Positions 1 through 9,143 of a stretch of 64,000 bases of DNA are shown in pieces. The notes beneath the pieces were generated by a model. It ran no database searches. It was not told the origin of the DNA and was given only the letters and a program-made list of their open reading frames with translations. Within the stretch, counting starts at the first letter, position 1. Each line of letters starts with the position of its first letter. A program made the position numbers and the translations under genes. The stretch comes from Providencia sp. (GTDB lineage: Bacteria > Pseudomonadota > Gammaproteobacteria > Enterobacterales > Enterobacteriaceae). The stretch is from NCBI RefSeq assembly GCF_003533305.1, contig NZ_DOEH01000015.1:124001-188000 (forward strand). The letters are read 5' to 3'.

Positions 1-575
1 ATTATTGCGGGAATCTTAGTTAATTGATTACAGGATAGGTTTAAGACTTTTAAATTTTTACATTGACTCAAATGCGATGGAAACAGCGTTAGCATATTGT
101 TATAAGCACTTATTACAGTATATAAAAATGGTGACTCAATGCATGAATCTATTTCTATATGACTCCCTGAGTCTAAATTTAACTCAGATTTTGATGTTGA
201 GTGCTGGTGTAACATACCTATTCCTTTTTATCCTATTGCATCGAGTATATATGGTAGGTTACTTCATGAATTTTAAGAAGCTAATAATTTAGCAAAGCAA
301 ATTAAAACGGATATTTATTATGCGATAGCTTAGCTTAAAACATAAGATAAATTAATGTCATTTTATTCAGATGCTCCTACAAATTAATGGGTCGTATACT
401 ATGTGTAGGTGTATAACTACGTAGAATTTAAGCGTGAAATAAAGTAATAACCTAAGACTGTCTTTAATCAATATTTAAAATGCCAACAAAGATAAAATGT
501 ATTGAATATAGGTTAAGGTCATAGTTATACTGGTGTGCATTTGTACAGTATTCATAATTATATGAGGGAACAACA
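1..575. other. AT-rich leading segment, no convincing gene
   Basis: I see no supported gene before the ORF at 576. An open frame at 77-292 has no ribosome binding site and no family resemblance. A purine-rich GAGGGAAC element about 10 bases before 576 serves the next gene. Confidence 0.5.
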
Positions 576-866
576 ATGTTAAAAGTTATTGCAGAGGATT
601 TTATTAAAACTGAGGCATTAGATATTGTGCGACCACTTTATGCAGAACTGGTGGCAGCAACGAAGCGAGAGCCATTATGCATCAGTTATGATTTATATAT
701 TGATCAAAAAATTCCGGGACATTTTATTTTTATTGAAGAATGGCCAAATCAAGAAGCGCTTGATATCCATTGTGCTTCTGAGCATTTCAAACGTTTGGTC
801 CCGATGATTAATCAATATAAAAATGCAGAACCACGGTTTCTTTTGATGAATAGTTTTGACAAGTAA
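576..866 (+). CDS. ABM-domain (YgiN-like) putative quinol monooxygenase
   Basis: A 96-residue cytoplasmic protein of the antibiotic-biosynthesis-monooxygenase fold. The family forms small dimeric ferredoxin-like barrels, and some members (YgiN) act on quinols. Visible hallmarks are the N-terminal beta-strand, the central run FIFIEEWPNQEALDIH, a pattern typical of the family (strand, E-x-W, then 'L..H'), and a following F-K-x-L helix. The start has a GAGGGAAC ribosome site. Length is normal for the family. The gene stands alone and ends before a bidirectional terminator. Substrate cannot be deduced. Family assignment is fairly sure, the enzymatic role is not. Confidence 0.7.
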   Translation: MLKVIAEDFIKTEALDIVRPLYAELVAATKREPLCISYDLYIDQKIPGHFIFIEEWPNQEALDIHCASEHFKRLVPMINQYKNAEPRFLLMNSFDK

Positions 867-1033
867 TTGTTGATGAGTCACTTTTACTGACATATAGCTA
901 AAGTAGGGGAGAAAGTGAATTTATTTCAATTTTCTCTCTTTATGCATAAGCGTTGATGTCTTTTAGTAAGATAAAGCTAATTTGAACGCTATTTAGTTAA
1001 ATTTATATCCGCGACTAGTTAATCATCAGTTGA

Positions 1034-1069
1034 ACCCTATATAAGTTAGTAAATTAGCTTATATAGGGT
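1034..1069. terminator. Bidirectional terminator between convergent genes
   Basis: Perfect 12-bp inverted repeat (ACCCTATATAAG and its complement) around a 12-base loop, followed by ATTTTAG. It lies between the convergent ABM and MBL-fold genes. Confidence 0.7.
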
Positions 1070-1086
1070 ATTTTAGTTGTTATATT

Positions 1087-1929
1087 TTAACTTGGAAAAG
1101 TAAGTTGCAATCCAGCGCCGACTTCTTTTACAGGGGCGTATTTGGCTAAATGAATTTTGGCATCGAGATCTGTACAGTGGCACGGGTGAATATGGTCTAA
1201 ATCTTGTTGATTAAAATAATTTCCGGTCAAGTTTAAAACTTCATCTGATGCTTTCTGTAAATGGAAGCCGCCTATAACAGTTACAATTTTATCTATATTC
1301 GTTATTTCTTTTGCATATTCAACGATATTACAAATACCTGAATGTGAGCAACCTGTGATAATGATCAGTCCTTCTGATGTTGTTATTACAAGGGCCGTAT
1401 CATCCAATACATAGTCATCTATACTGTTATTATTCTGATCTATAGTCGTTCCAATCGGTTCTTTTCCTTCAAAACTATTATTTCGTGGAATTTGCCCTAA
1501 GAAAATGACATTGTCGGATATAGGATAAGGTTTCGTGGCCTCAATACACTCAAAATACGCTGAAAGTATATTTTTAGTTGTATTAGTGCCAATGATTTTT
1601 GCTTGATAATTTTTTGGACGTAGCGCATCAGGGTGATAAATTAATGACTTTTTTTGTTTTAATTCAATATTTCTGCGGTCAAAATGTTGAAGTAAATGGC
1701 TTAGGCCCCAAGTGTGGTCATTATGACCATGTGAAAGGGCTAAGTCGGTTATATTCGCAAGATCTATATTGAGTATTTGAGCATTATTAATGAAAATATC
1801 TGAATAACCTGTATCAAATAGTATTTTTTTACCATCGGCTTCGATGTAATAGCATACTCCAGGTTCGCCACAGAAATAGCTATCTATTAGTGTATTATTA
1901 TCAACAAGCACAGTTATTTTTAGCGTCAT
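1087..1929 (-). CDS. MBL-fold metallo-hydrolase
   Basis: A 280-residue metallo-beta-lactamase-fold protein. The metal-binding signature SHGHNDH is at residues 66-72, an FDTG strand is near residue 38, and a GCSHSG motif with the third-site histidine lies near residue 195. An H-P-C-H-C-T-D segment near the C terminus supplies the last ligand region. The arrangement matches the subfamily annotated as 7,8-dihydropterin-6-yl-methyl-4-(beta-D-ribofuranosyl)aminobenzene 5'-phosphate synthase-like proteins, whose bacterial substrates are mostly unknown. No signal peptide is seen, so it is cytoplasmic. It is monocistronic and convergent with the ABM gene. Fold is confident, substrate unknown. Confidence 0.8.
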   Translation of the reverse strand: MTLKITVLVDNNTLIDSYFCGEPGVCYYIEADGKKILFDTGYSDIFINNAQILNIDLANITDLALSHGHNDHTWGLSHLLQHFDRRNIELKQKKSLIYHPDALRPKNYQAKIIGTNTTKNILSAYFECIEATKPYPISDNVIFLGQIPRNNSFEGKEPIGTTIDQNNNSIDDYVLDDTALVITTSEGLIIITGCSHSGICNIVEYAKEITNIDKIVTVIGGFHLQKASDEVLNLTGNYFNQQDLDHIHPCHCTDLDAKIHLAKYAPVKEVGAGLQLTFPS

Positions 1930-2072
1930 GTTTTGCTCATACGGTTAAAATTTGAATAATTATTAATGTTATATCAGATAAAATATTAAAAATATTCAAT
2001 ACAATTTAAATAAAAAATCAGATAAGACTAGCTATGTTTAATATGGATGAATTCGACACTTTATATGTGAAA

Positions 2073-2111
2073 ATAGCTAGATATTAGTATGAAATATCGA
2101 TATCTAGCTAT
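2073..2111 (-). terminator. Terminator of the chemoreceptor gene
   Basis: Perfect 12-bp inverted repeat (ATAGCTAGATAT / ATATCTAGCTAT). On the minus strand it is followed by TTTTC. It sits 13 bases past the stop of the chemoreceptor gene. Confidence 0.65.
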
Positions 2112-2123
2112 CAGTATAATTCC

Positions 2124-3782
2124 TTAAGCTAAGGCTTTTATTTTAGATTGATGGTTTTCTTTTGATTCATCTTCAGATTTTTTTTCAAGATGGAAAATAG
2201 AAATCACGTTTTCTAATAAATTTGATTGAGACTCAAGAGCTATCAATGAGGTTTGTAATTCTCTCGTCATTGTTGCATTTGCTTGTGTAGTATTATCGAG
2301 CTCATTAATGGCTAAATGGATTTGACCTACACCATGAGTTTGTTCATTCGAGGCTAGTGCAATATTTTGGATCATTTCATTAATATTGGATGTATCTTGT
2401 GCAATAGATACAATATTATCGTTAGCGTCAGCGGCAAGTTGGAAGCAATGGCTAATTTTATCATTGGAGTTATTGATCAATAATTTGATTTCTTTTGATG
2501 CTTGAGTGCAACTAATTGATAATTCGCGAACCTCATTAGCAACAACGGCAAACCCTTTTCCGTGTTCACCAACGCGAGCAGCTTCAACCGCTGCATTTAG
2601 TGCTAATAGGTTGGTTTGAAAGGCAATATTATCAATTGTTGAGGTTATTTTGCTAATTTCTTTGGAGAAATCAATAATCTCATCCATATTTTCAACAACA
2701 TCTGAAATAAGCGCGTTACTCTTTTCAATGGTAACACTGGTTTCAGACATTAACTGGCATGATTTATGGGTGTGAGCGGTATTAAGTTTAAATGATGAGT
2801 CGAGTTCTTCCACACTTGCTGCAGTTTCAACAATTGCAGCAGCTTGCTGATCTGCTCGAATAGAGAGATCTTGATTCATCTGGGTAATATCGTTGAGTTC
2901 AATTCTTATATGATGGGTATTTGAGTGAATGTTTTTCACAATATCAATAAGTTTACTTTGCATATCAGAGACATGTTGTTTAAGTGATTTTATTTCTGCT
3001 AATCCTTTATTATCAAAATTATGATATAAAATTCCTTGGCTTACTTTTTCAATGCCCTCAATGACTTGGTTTAATGGGCGAACAAAGAAGTATTGCAATA
3101 TAAAACGAATAAATAAGGTCACAACAGTGACGACTAAAAGAATAATAATCATGCCGATAATGCTTTGTCTATAAAGTTGTTCACTAGCGACAGCAATTTG
3201 ATGATAGTTGTTATTTAATTGCTGATGATAATAATTATAATTTTTTTCAAAGGAATCTTGAAATGCCTGAGTGGGTTGGTTTAAAAAATCATAAGTCTTT
3301 CCTTGAGTTAAAAACACAGAGAGCTCATTAAGTGCGGCATAAAGTTCTTTATAGGATTTTTCTAGTTCGGTAAATGTTGCGTTATCTTTATATTGTGAAA
3401 CGGAAGAGAAAACTTGCCAATGCTCATCTGTTTTAATCATCTTTTTATGATAAAACTGAATTAAACTATCGATGTCAGTATTGGACGTTTGCATTTTATT
3501 AATAATAAGTAAATGTCTTGAACTGGCTCGATTAAGTGTATTACGTGCTTGTAATAGCGATTGCCATGTTTCATTCAGTTGAGATTGTTCATTATAAATA
3601 GTGTCGAGTTGGTCGAGTGTCGATTGATACTGTTTTAAATAACTGAAAAAAAACCAGCATGACGAGAGCAACAAAGCAATGAGAAGCCCAGAAATAAACC
3701 AAACAAGTGTTGTCGTTTTAAGATTCGAAAATGAGAATCGAGCTGATCGAAGTTTTAAATGCTTTGAATTATCAGATATCAT
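2124..3782 (-). CDS. Methyl-accepting chemotaxis protein
   Basis: A 552-residue membrane chemoreceptor. It has a cytoplasmic N-terminal tail, a first membrane helix at about residues 26-50, a periplasmic helical sensing region of about 155 residues, a second membrane helix at about 206-228, a HAMP linker, then a long coiled signalling domain. The hairpin tip that binds CheA/CheW is clear: [19 protein letters not shown] and then [12 protein letters not shown]. The C terminus lacks the NWETF-type CheR-tethering pentapeptide, so adaptation would rely on other receptors or untethered CheR. The ATG is preceded by GGAA. A sigma-28-like promoter lies about 150 bases upstream, linking it to the motility regulon. 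The ligand cannot be predicted. Confidence 0.92.
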   Translation of the reverse strand: MISDNSKHLKLRSARFSFSNLKTTTLVWFISGLLIALLLSSCWFFFSYLKQYQSTLDQLDTIYNEQSQLNETWQSLLQARNTLNRASSRHLLIINKMQTSNTDIDSLIQFYHKKMIKTDEHWQVFSSVSQYKDNATFTELEKSYKELYAALNELSVFLTQGKTYDFLNQPTQAFQDSFEKNYNYYHQQLNNNYHQIAVASEQLYRQSIIGMIIILLVVTVVTLFIRFILQYFFVRPLNQVIEGIEKVSQGILYHNFDNKGLAEIKSLKQHVSDMQSKLIDIVKNIHSNTHHIRIELNDITQMNQDLSIRADQQAAAIVETAASVEELDSSFKLNTAHTHKSCQLMSETSVTIEKSNALISDVVENMDEIIDFSKEISKITSTIDNIAFQTNLLALNAAVEAARVGEHGKGFAVVANEVRELSISCTQASKEIKLLINNSNDKISHCFQLAADANDNIVSIAQDTSNINEMIQNIALASNEQTHGVGQIHLAINELDNTTQANATMTRELQTSLIALESQSNLLENVISIFHLEKKSEDESKENHQSKIKALA

Positions 3783-3933
3783 TAATTATTTCCTTTCATA
3801 CCATCGAGTAGCATGTTCTGAATACATACAAATTAAAGACTTATAAACATAACCTTGCTAATCACCTTTAATAGGTAGATTAAAAAGTTATATGCAGTCG
3901 CGCGAAAGCATCAGGCGTAGGGACCAATTAAAG

Positions 3934-3960
3934 GTATCGGCATTAAAGATGGATACTTTA
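3934..3960 (-). promoter_or_regulatory. Sigma-28 (FliA) promoter for the chemoreceptor
   Basis: Reading the minus strand, TAAAGTAT is followed by 11 bases and then GCCGATAC. This matches the FliA consensus TAAAGTTT-N11-GCCGATAA at nearly every important position, with correct spacing. The predicted transcript starts near 3927 and gives a leader of about 145 bases before the chemoreceptor ATG. Confidence 0.75.
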
Positions 3961-4141
3961 TAGTCAATAATATGAGTTATGTCATAAAATTGGCTATAAA
4001 TAGAAGTTTTCAAAGTTGTTATATTTTTAAACTCAAAAAATGGTAGGAATTATTGTGACTTATTGCTATCCATGAGGCTTTTAATTTTACAGCATTGAGT
4101 GATAATGAAAGTATAATTTTAGGGCTTTATCTGAGTATTTT

Positions 4142-4480
4142 ATGTTATCTCTATTATTGAAGTGTCTTATCGGCGCCTTAGCAGTATTTTTTATTGCACT
4201 ACTTTCTCGTAGCAAAGTCTACTATATAGCAGGGCTTGTTCCCTTGTTTCCAACCTTTGCGCTTATCGCTCATGTGATTGTTGTTCAAGAGCAGGGAGCA
4301 GATGCATTAAAAAAAACAGCACTGTTTGGTTTATGGTCTCTCATCCCTTATGCAATGTATTTGCTAACCGTCTATTTATTTGCAACAAAATTACCTGCCT
4401 GGACTTGCTTAAGTATTGCAACATTGGTGTGGGTCGTTACCGCTATCATTTTGGTTTATATATGGCAGCTGGTACAGTAA
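4142..4480 (+). CDS. ydgC: GlpM-family inner membrane protein YdgC
   Basis: A 112-residue integral membrane protein with about four hydrophobic helices. It matches E. coli YdgC (GlpM family) as I remember it over the signature YYIAGLVPLFPTFALIAH, followed by a second conserved block LWSLIPYAMYL. GlpM was linked to alginate production in Pseudomonas, but the biochemical role in enterobacteria is unknown. Length equals the family norm. The ribosome site is weak. The region 3783-4141 upstream holds the divergent chemoreceptor promoter. Confidence 0.85.
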   Translation: MLSLLLKCLIGALAVFFIALLSRSKVYYIAGLVPLFPTFALIAHVIVVQEQGADALKKTALFGLWSLIPYAMYLLTVYLFATKLPAWTCLSIATLVWVVTAIILVYIWQLVQ

Positions 4481-4610
4481 ACTTGGATGATAATAGGCGT
4501 TAACTCTATTAATAAAAACCGATAATTATTGATTCATTTTTCTTGTCGCAAATTGTTACAAATTAACTATAATAAGTAACAATGTTTCCATTTAGTTTTA
4601 TTGTGAAAAA

Positions 4611-5009
4611 ATGCTATTAAGATCATTAGTTTTAATTCTTGTCGCTGGTTGTGCATATATCGCCGGTATCATGACAGAAGTCTCGTTAGAATCAGAATAT
4701 GATACTGAGAGTAAAGTAAAAAGCTCAGTTGAAGACTTTCTTGCGTACCCTGGTGTGGCAAATTATAAGAATGTTAAATACTATGTTCTTACCAAAAGCG
4801 AAGAAGGCGAAGAAACGGGATATTATTGTGGTGAAGTTTTCGGTTTTGAACATGAACTTCCCCATGGTTATAAACGATTTATTATTAGGTTACATAAGAA
4901 TCGAATGGGTAAGGTTATGGTTTCCATTCCTTTTGTCGAAAAAATTGATGATATCATTCCAGCAGAACAGTTTGAGTCAGTTTGGAACCGGTATTGCCAT
5001 CGCTCTTAA
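4611..5009 (+). CDS. Small exported protein with a Y-x-CGE-like core
   Basis: A 132-residue unknown protein. The N terminus is a short hydrophobic stretch with a lipobox-like V-A-G-C at residues 11-14, so it may be a lipoprotein or simply signal-anchored. The body carries the pattern 'NVKYYVL...GYYCGEVFGF...GYKRFIIRL' and ends with a second cysteine (RYCHRS). The same layout occurs in the protein at 12442-12822 (NVKIAQ...YRVCGLYRL). It also resembles small enterobacterial exported proteins in which a dipeptide Cys-Gly sits after a tyrosine. The two cysteines could form a periplasmic disulphide. It is a single gene ending before a strong bidirectional hairpin. Function not known. Confidence 0.7.
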   Translation: MLLRSLVLILVAGCAYIAGIMTEVSLESEYDTESKVKSSVEDFLAYPGVANYKNVKYYVLTKSEEGEETGYYCGEVFGFEHELPHGYKRFIIRLHKNRMGKVMVSIPFVEKIDDIIPAEQFESVWNRYCHRS

Positions 5010-5013
5010 TTTG

Positions 5014-5051
5014 AACATCTAGACTGAAATTTATTCATCAGTCTAGATGTT
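5014..5051. terminator. Bidirectional terminator
   Basis: Perfect 13-bp inverted repeat AACATCTAGACTG with its complement, 12-base loop, between the convergent exported-protein and methyltransferase genes. Confidence 0.65.
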
Positions 5052-5056
5052 ACGTA

Positions 5057-5854
5057 TTAGCCTATTTTTATCGCTAACGTTGCTAGGAATGTTGGTAGAT
5101 AATTATCAATAACAAACCGTGGTGTTGGTTGCCAGTCTTCTAAAAAACCTGCAATATTAAAGCCCACGTTTATTTGTCCTCCAATTAAGTCCGTTAATGA
5201 ATGTCCAAACACAAACGCTTCTTGTTTCTGATGTTTCTGAGCGATTTGTTCTGAAGATAGAGCATCTAATTCAGAGAAAGGCATTTTAAAACGAGGCTTA
5301 ATAATATCTTGCTCTTCTGGCTTTTTTTCACGGTCATCAACGAATACTATAGGATTAAAAAAGCTGGCTAAGAGTTTTCCATTAGTTTTTAAAACTCTGT
5401 GGCATTCCTGCCAGACAGGATTAACATCGGGAATATAAAGATTAGAAATTGGATGAAATATTAAATCAAATGTTTCATTGGTGAAGGCGTGAAGAGAGCG
5501 CATATCCCCTTGAACTATTTCGAGTTCAAGATTATCTCTAACTGCAACGAGCCTGTCTTGTTCTAATTGTTTGGTAGACAGGTCAAATACAGTCACTATT
5601 GCACCAGCTGCTGCTAATATAGGGGCTTGTTGGCCACCAGCCGAGGCTAAGCATAAAATTCGTTTGCCTTTGATATCACCTAGCCACTCTTTAGGTAATG
5701 GTGTTGGTGTTAAATGGATATTCCAATTTCCTTGTTTGGCTTCTGAAATTGTTTCTGTATCAACAGGGGTAGACCATATTTGCTGTGATTCAGCTTGTTT
5801 ATCCCATGCTTTTTGGTTCGCAGTAATAAAATCAGACATAAAGTGTACCCTCAA
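5057..5854 (-). CDS. Class I SAM-dependent methyltransferase
   Basis: A 265-residue cytoplasmic methyltransferase. The SAM-binding motif I reads ILCLASAGGQQAP. A motif II acidic residue follows in VTVFDLS, then the post-I segment EIVQGDMRSL and motif IV FDLIFHPISN. The translated frame starts MRVHFMSDF. The ATG giving MSDFITANQ, five codons in (5839), is the more typical start for this subfamily, but both fit. The substrate cannot be read from the sequence. The downstream GNAT gene runs the same way but is over 120 bases further on, so linkage is uncertain. Confidence 0.82.
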   Translation of the reverse strand: MRVHFMSDFITANQKAWDKQAESQQIWSTPVDTETISEAKQGNWNIHLTPTPLPKEWLGDIKGKRILCLASAGGQQAPILAAAGAIVTVFDLSTKQLEQDRLVAVRDNLELEIVQGDMRSLHAFTNETFDLIFHPISNLYIPDVNPVWQECHRVLKTNGKLLASFFNPIVFVDDREKKPEEQDIIKPRFKMPFSELDALSSEQIAQKHQKQEAFVFGHSLTDLIGGQINVGFNIAGFLEDWQPTPRFVIDNYLPTFLATLAIKIG

Positions 5855-5978
5855 ATATATTAATAAGTGAAAGTATAACTAATGCCGAGTAAAATTAAAA
5901 TAAAGTGTACTCAAAAGTACAAAGTAGTGTGGTGTTCAATAAAACTATATTGGTAATTTTTATTTTAAAATGCTTTGA

Positions 5979-6470
5979 TTAATGACTTTGAACTAATAAA
6001 TATTCAGTATCGTTATAGTTAAATTTGGCTATTTCAATCATGCCTAATTTATGATGTGCCTGTATTGATCTTAGATTATCCGTATTAATAAAAGCGACAG
6101 CTTTACCTGTATTTCGGGTGCAAATATATTGATATAGTGGCTCTAGAATATTCTGCCCTCTAAACTTTTTATCAATGCAGACTGGGCCATAAAACCAGTT
6201 ATGGTTTATGACTGATGGGTATTCTGTCATGATTAAATGCGCGATTGGCGGTAGGGCTGAACTCATTAAGCTGAAACTAAATAGAACCCCGATAATTTTA
6301 TTGTCTAATCGGGCAACTACGACGCTTAATGAATGAGTAAACATCGCTTCTACTTTAGGTAGGGGGAACTCACCTAATAGGCCACCATGTTGTGATTGTG
6401 AGTTGGCTTGTAGGAGTTGAGCAACTTCATTGCAATCTGTTTTTGTCATCAATTGATAGTTTATAATCAT
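5979..6470 (-). CDS. GNAT-family N-acetyltransferase
   Basis: A 163-residue single-domain GNAT. The acetyl-CoA pyrophosphate loop appears as DKKFRGQNILEPLYQY, a variant of the usual R/Q-x-x-G-x-G/A with N in place of the last glycine. It is followed by the AFINTDNLRSIQAHHKLGM segment that normally places the catalytic tyrosine/asparagine region. The substrate is unknown. The gene is monocistronic and AT-rich like its neighbours. Confidence 0.78.
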   Translation of the reverse strand: MIINYQLMTKTDCNEVAQLLQANSQSQHGGLLGEFPLPKVEAMFTHSLSVVVARLDNKIIGVLFSFSLMSSALPPIAHLIMTEYPSVINHNWFYGPVCIDKKFRGQNILEPLYQYICTRNTGKAVAFINTDNLRSIQAHHKLGMIEIAKFNYNDTEYLLVQSH

Positions 6471-6653
6471 TATTTTTCCTATTCAGTTGTTTATTTGGAT
6501 AAACATTAGGTTAGGCTAAAGTGTATATTAAGACAAATAATGCATGTTTAAATTATGAATTTTTATTCAATGTAGTCGATTGACATCATATTGTAATAGC
6601 TCATCATTAATCGCATAATAACGTACATATTTATCTCTTCGTTAACTAGAAAA

Positions 6654-6998
6654 ATGCTAACTAAATTATATCCGATTCTACTGCTGATTATTTCTAATGT
6701 ATTTATGATGTTTGCTTGGTATGGGCATTTGAAATTTACAACTAAACCTTTGTATAGCGTTATTTTTTTTAGTTGGCTTATTGCATTGATTGAATATTGC
6801 TTTGCGGTACCTGCAAATCGCCTAGGACATCAGTATTATAGCGCGGCTGAATTAAAAACGATGCAAGAAGTGATAACATTATGTGTATTTGCTGTATTTT
6901 CAGTGCTTTATTTAGGTGAAAGTATCACTATAAACCATATCATTGGATTTATTTTGATTATGGCTGGCGCATTTTTTATTTTTAAAGGTCCTTTTTAA
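6654..6998 (+). CDS. DUF486 family membrane protein (DMT-like)
   Basis: A 114-residue protein with four predicted membrane helices. It carries the DUF486 hallmarks: MMFAWYGHLKF in the first helix, FSWLIALIEYCFAVPANR in the second, and SAAELKTMQEVITLCVF leading into the third. DUF486 proteins are half-size relatives of drug/metabolite transporters. No transport substrate has been assigned that I can name. It ends just before a terminator shared with the convergent aminotransferase gene. Confidence 0.88.
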   Translation: MLTKLYPILLLIISNVFMMFAWYGHLKFTTKPLYSVIFFSWLIALIEYCFAVPANRLGHQYYSAAELKTMQEVITLCVFAVFSVLYLGESITINHIIGFILIMAGAFFIFKGPF

Positions 6999-7005
6999 GT
7001 GAGTA

Positions 7006-7033
7006 TTATTCCCCTGACTTAACAGGGGAATAA
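7006..7033. terminator. Bidirectional terminator
   Basis: Inverted repeat TTATTCCCCTG / CAGGGGAATAA with a short loop, between convergent genes ending at 6998 and 7042. Confidence 0.65.
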
Positions 7034-7041
7034 AGAACTAA

Positions 7042-8193
7042 TTAAACCCAGCCTTTTTCTCTAAATTGCTTTAAAACAACCACAAACTGTTCCATTTCTT
7101 CAGGGGTTCCGAGAGTTAATCGATTCCAACCGACTGCGGGAGGAAACTCTCTTCCTACCATAATGTGCGCATCAGCCATGCGTTGCTTATACGTTTTTAC
7201 ATCCCCTTTAACTTTATGGAATATGAAGTTAGCTTGAGATGGTGCATATTCTAGATTGAGTTCATCTAATGCTTTCTCTACAATTTTTCTAGAGAGGTTA
7301 TTAGACTTAAGACTATAAGCAATGAATGGTTTATCGTTTAAAGAGGCAATAGCGGCGATGGCACCAGCGGTATTGGTGTTATCGATAGAGACAAATTCGT
7401 CAACAGTCGCAATAACATCAGGTGATGCAATACCATAACCTACACGTAATCCTGCTAAAGCAAATATTTTAGAGAAAGTGCGGGTGACAATTAGATTATT
7501 TTGTCCTTGTTTAACGAGTTCAATTGCACTAACAAAGTTAGGATCTTCGACTAATTCAGCATAAGCCTCATCGACAATGAAAAATTGTTTATCTGATACT
7601 TTAGTCATCCACTTATTAAGCTGACTATGCGGGGTGACCATAGCGGTTGGGTTATTCGGATTACAGATATAAATAATTGTTAAGCCATTAAAATCATTTG
7701 CTAGTTGTTCCATCTTATCAAGATCAAAAGAAAGATCTGATTTTAATGGAACTTTAGTGATCTCAATACCAAGCGGTAGGGAGTATAGCTCGGCATAGTT
7801 AAAGGTTGGATCTGGTGTTACTAGCTGTATTTTAAGATTGTTTTTTCTAGCTTTGTTCGCAAGCATTGCAACAGTCGCTTGGATTGTTTCAGATGAGCCA
7901 TTACCTATTGTGACATGCTTATCAGATAACCGATATAATTCGCCCAAATGCGTTATTAATTCAGAGCGGGCATCGTCAGGATAACGAAAAGAACCGGGTA
8001 ATGCGGCAATAATCGCTTGTTTTGCATTCGCAGACATACCCAGTGAATTTTCATTGAAATTAAGTAGCAATGGATGCTTTTCATCGATGATAAGTGGTGA
8101 TTTATTTTGAGCAACTGCTTGATTTATTACTGAATTTAAAGCTAATCCGCCGGCAATAAGTGAGCTTGATTTTAAAAATGAACGACGATCCAT
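7042..8193 (-). CDS. Tat-exported HisC-like PLP aminotransferase
   Basis: A 383-residue fold-type I aminotransferase of the histidinol-phosphate aminotransferase family. The N terminus is a twin-arginine signal (DRRSFLKSS, then a mild hydrophobic stretch and AVA at 26-28), so the folded, PLP-loaded enzyme should be exported by Tat. Family residues are present: NPNNPTA at 178-184, the aspartate of VDEAY at 208, the PLP lysine K242 in SKIFALAGLRVGYG, and an arginine pair near the C terminus. It is not in a his operon, so histidine synthesis is unlikely to be its job. Periplasmic amino-acid or imidazole-compound transamination is possible but unproven. Confidence 0.9.
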   Translation of the reverse strand: MDRRSFLKSSSLIAGGLALNSVINQAVAQNKSPLIIDEKHPLLLNFNENSLGMSANAKQAIIAALPGSFRYPDDARSELITHLGELYRLSDKHVTIGNGSSETIQATVAMLANKARKNNLKIQLVTPDPTFNYAELYSLPLGIEITKVPLKSDLSFDLDKMEQLANDFNGLTIIYICNPNNPTAMVTPHSQLNKWMTKVSDKQFFIVDEAYAELVEDPNFVSAIELVKQGQNNLIVTRTFSKIFALAGLRVGYGIASPDVIATVDEFVSIDNTNTAGAIAAIASLNDKPFIAYSLKSNNLSRKIVEKALDELNLEYAPSQANFIFHKVKGDVKTYKQRMADAHIMVGREFPPAVGWNRLTLGTPEEMEQFVVVLKQFREKGWV

Positions 8194-8342
8194 AGTGATT
8201 CCATATAATTATTATTTGTAAAGCAATTAGCTTACTTCAAAAAAAATTATTGTAAATATTTATATGAAAAAAATGATTATTTATTCATTTTTCTTTGCGA
8301 GAAACTGCGGTGAGCGATACCAATTTCACTAGTGCAATAACT

Positions 8343-8669
8343 TTATTTTAAGATTAACCTTTTTGCTAATCGATGCAAATTAGCTGTATCTATTTCTAAT
8401 TCGCGCGTGCTGGCAGACCAATTAAAATGATTTTGCTCTAAGGATTGAGTAATTATTTTTCGTTGGAAATCTTCGGTGGCATCACGCAGGTTTTTGATAA
8501 TGGGTACTGGCATATCTTTAGGTATCACTGAGCTACTATGATTAGTGTTATCAAAAGTAAAATGTTGAGGTTGTAAAATAATATCACCTCTGCTACTTGA
8601 TGCACGGGCTAATACAATGGCACGATGAATGGCATGTTCAAGTTCGCGTACATTACCGGGCCATGAATA
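8343..8669 (-). pseudogene. norR: norR remnant, C-terminal 108 codons only
   Basis: What survives is the end of the nitric-oxide-sensing sigma-54 activator NorR. It begins YSWPGNVRELEHAIHRA, the end of the AAA+ domain (lid region), and runs through a linker to the Fis-type helix-turn-helix NWSASTRELEIDTANLH. The GAF NO-sensing domain, Walker A and B motifs and the sigma-54 loop are all missing. E. coli NorR has about 504 residues. The open frame continues upstream to 8846, but those residues are antisense to norV and have no NorR similarity. The break is at about 8669-8671. It cannot work as an activator. Confidence 0.88.
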
Positions 8670-8670
8670 G

Positions 8671-9093
8671 AATACTCGAATGATGGCAGATGCAATTGCG
8701 CAAGGTATCAATGAAGCTGACCCTAATGTATCAGTCAAGATTTTTAATATTGCACGTAGTGACAAAAATGATGTTTTAACGCATGTATTTCGTTCTAAAG
8801 GAGCCCTAGTAGGCTCATCTACAATGAATAATGTCATGATGCCCAAAATTGCAGGTATGCTTGAAGAGCTAACTGGTTTACGTTTTTGTAATAAAAAAGC
8901 TGCTGCATTTGGGAGTTATGGTTGGAATAGTGGCGCGGTTGATCGGGTTCAAACACGTTTAATGGATGCAGGTTTCGAAACTTCATTATCACTAAAAGCA
9001 AAGTGGCGACCAGATACAAATTCACTTGATGAATGTCGTGAATATGGACGAGAAATTGCTCGCAAATGGGCGCTAGTACCATTAGCTGTATAG
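8671..9093 (+). pseudogene. norV: norV remnant, flavodoxin domain only
   Basis: This is the flavodoxin-like domain of flavorubredoxin NorV, starting at [12 protein letters not shown] and including [13 protein letters not shown] and [12 protein letters not shown], the FMN-binding loops. The N-terminal beta-lactamase-like di-iron domain that reduces NO is absent, and codons before residue NTR give a stop (8668-8670). The frame ends after WALVPLAV, where E. coli NorV continues into a linker and rubredoxin domain, so the C-terminal rubredoxin is also absent or was never present. An ATG lies at 8680 but has no ribosome site. The piece is probably inert. It sits 50 bases before ytfE. Confidence 0.87.
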
Positions 9094-9143
9094 GGATCTT
9101 TAATTAGCTCGAGATTTAAAAAAAATTTATAAAGGATATTAAA

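Noticed and set aside
77..292. 71-codon open frame with a hydrophobic segment
   Set aside because: No ribosome site and no family resemblance.
8343..8846. Apparent 167-residue gene on the minus strand
   Set aside because: Residues before YSWPGN are the complement of norV and show no NorR likeness; only 8343-8669 is real norR.
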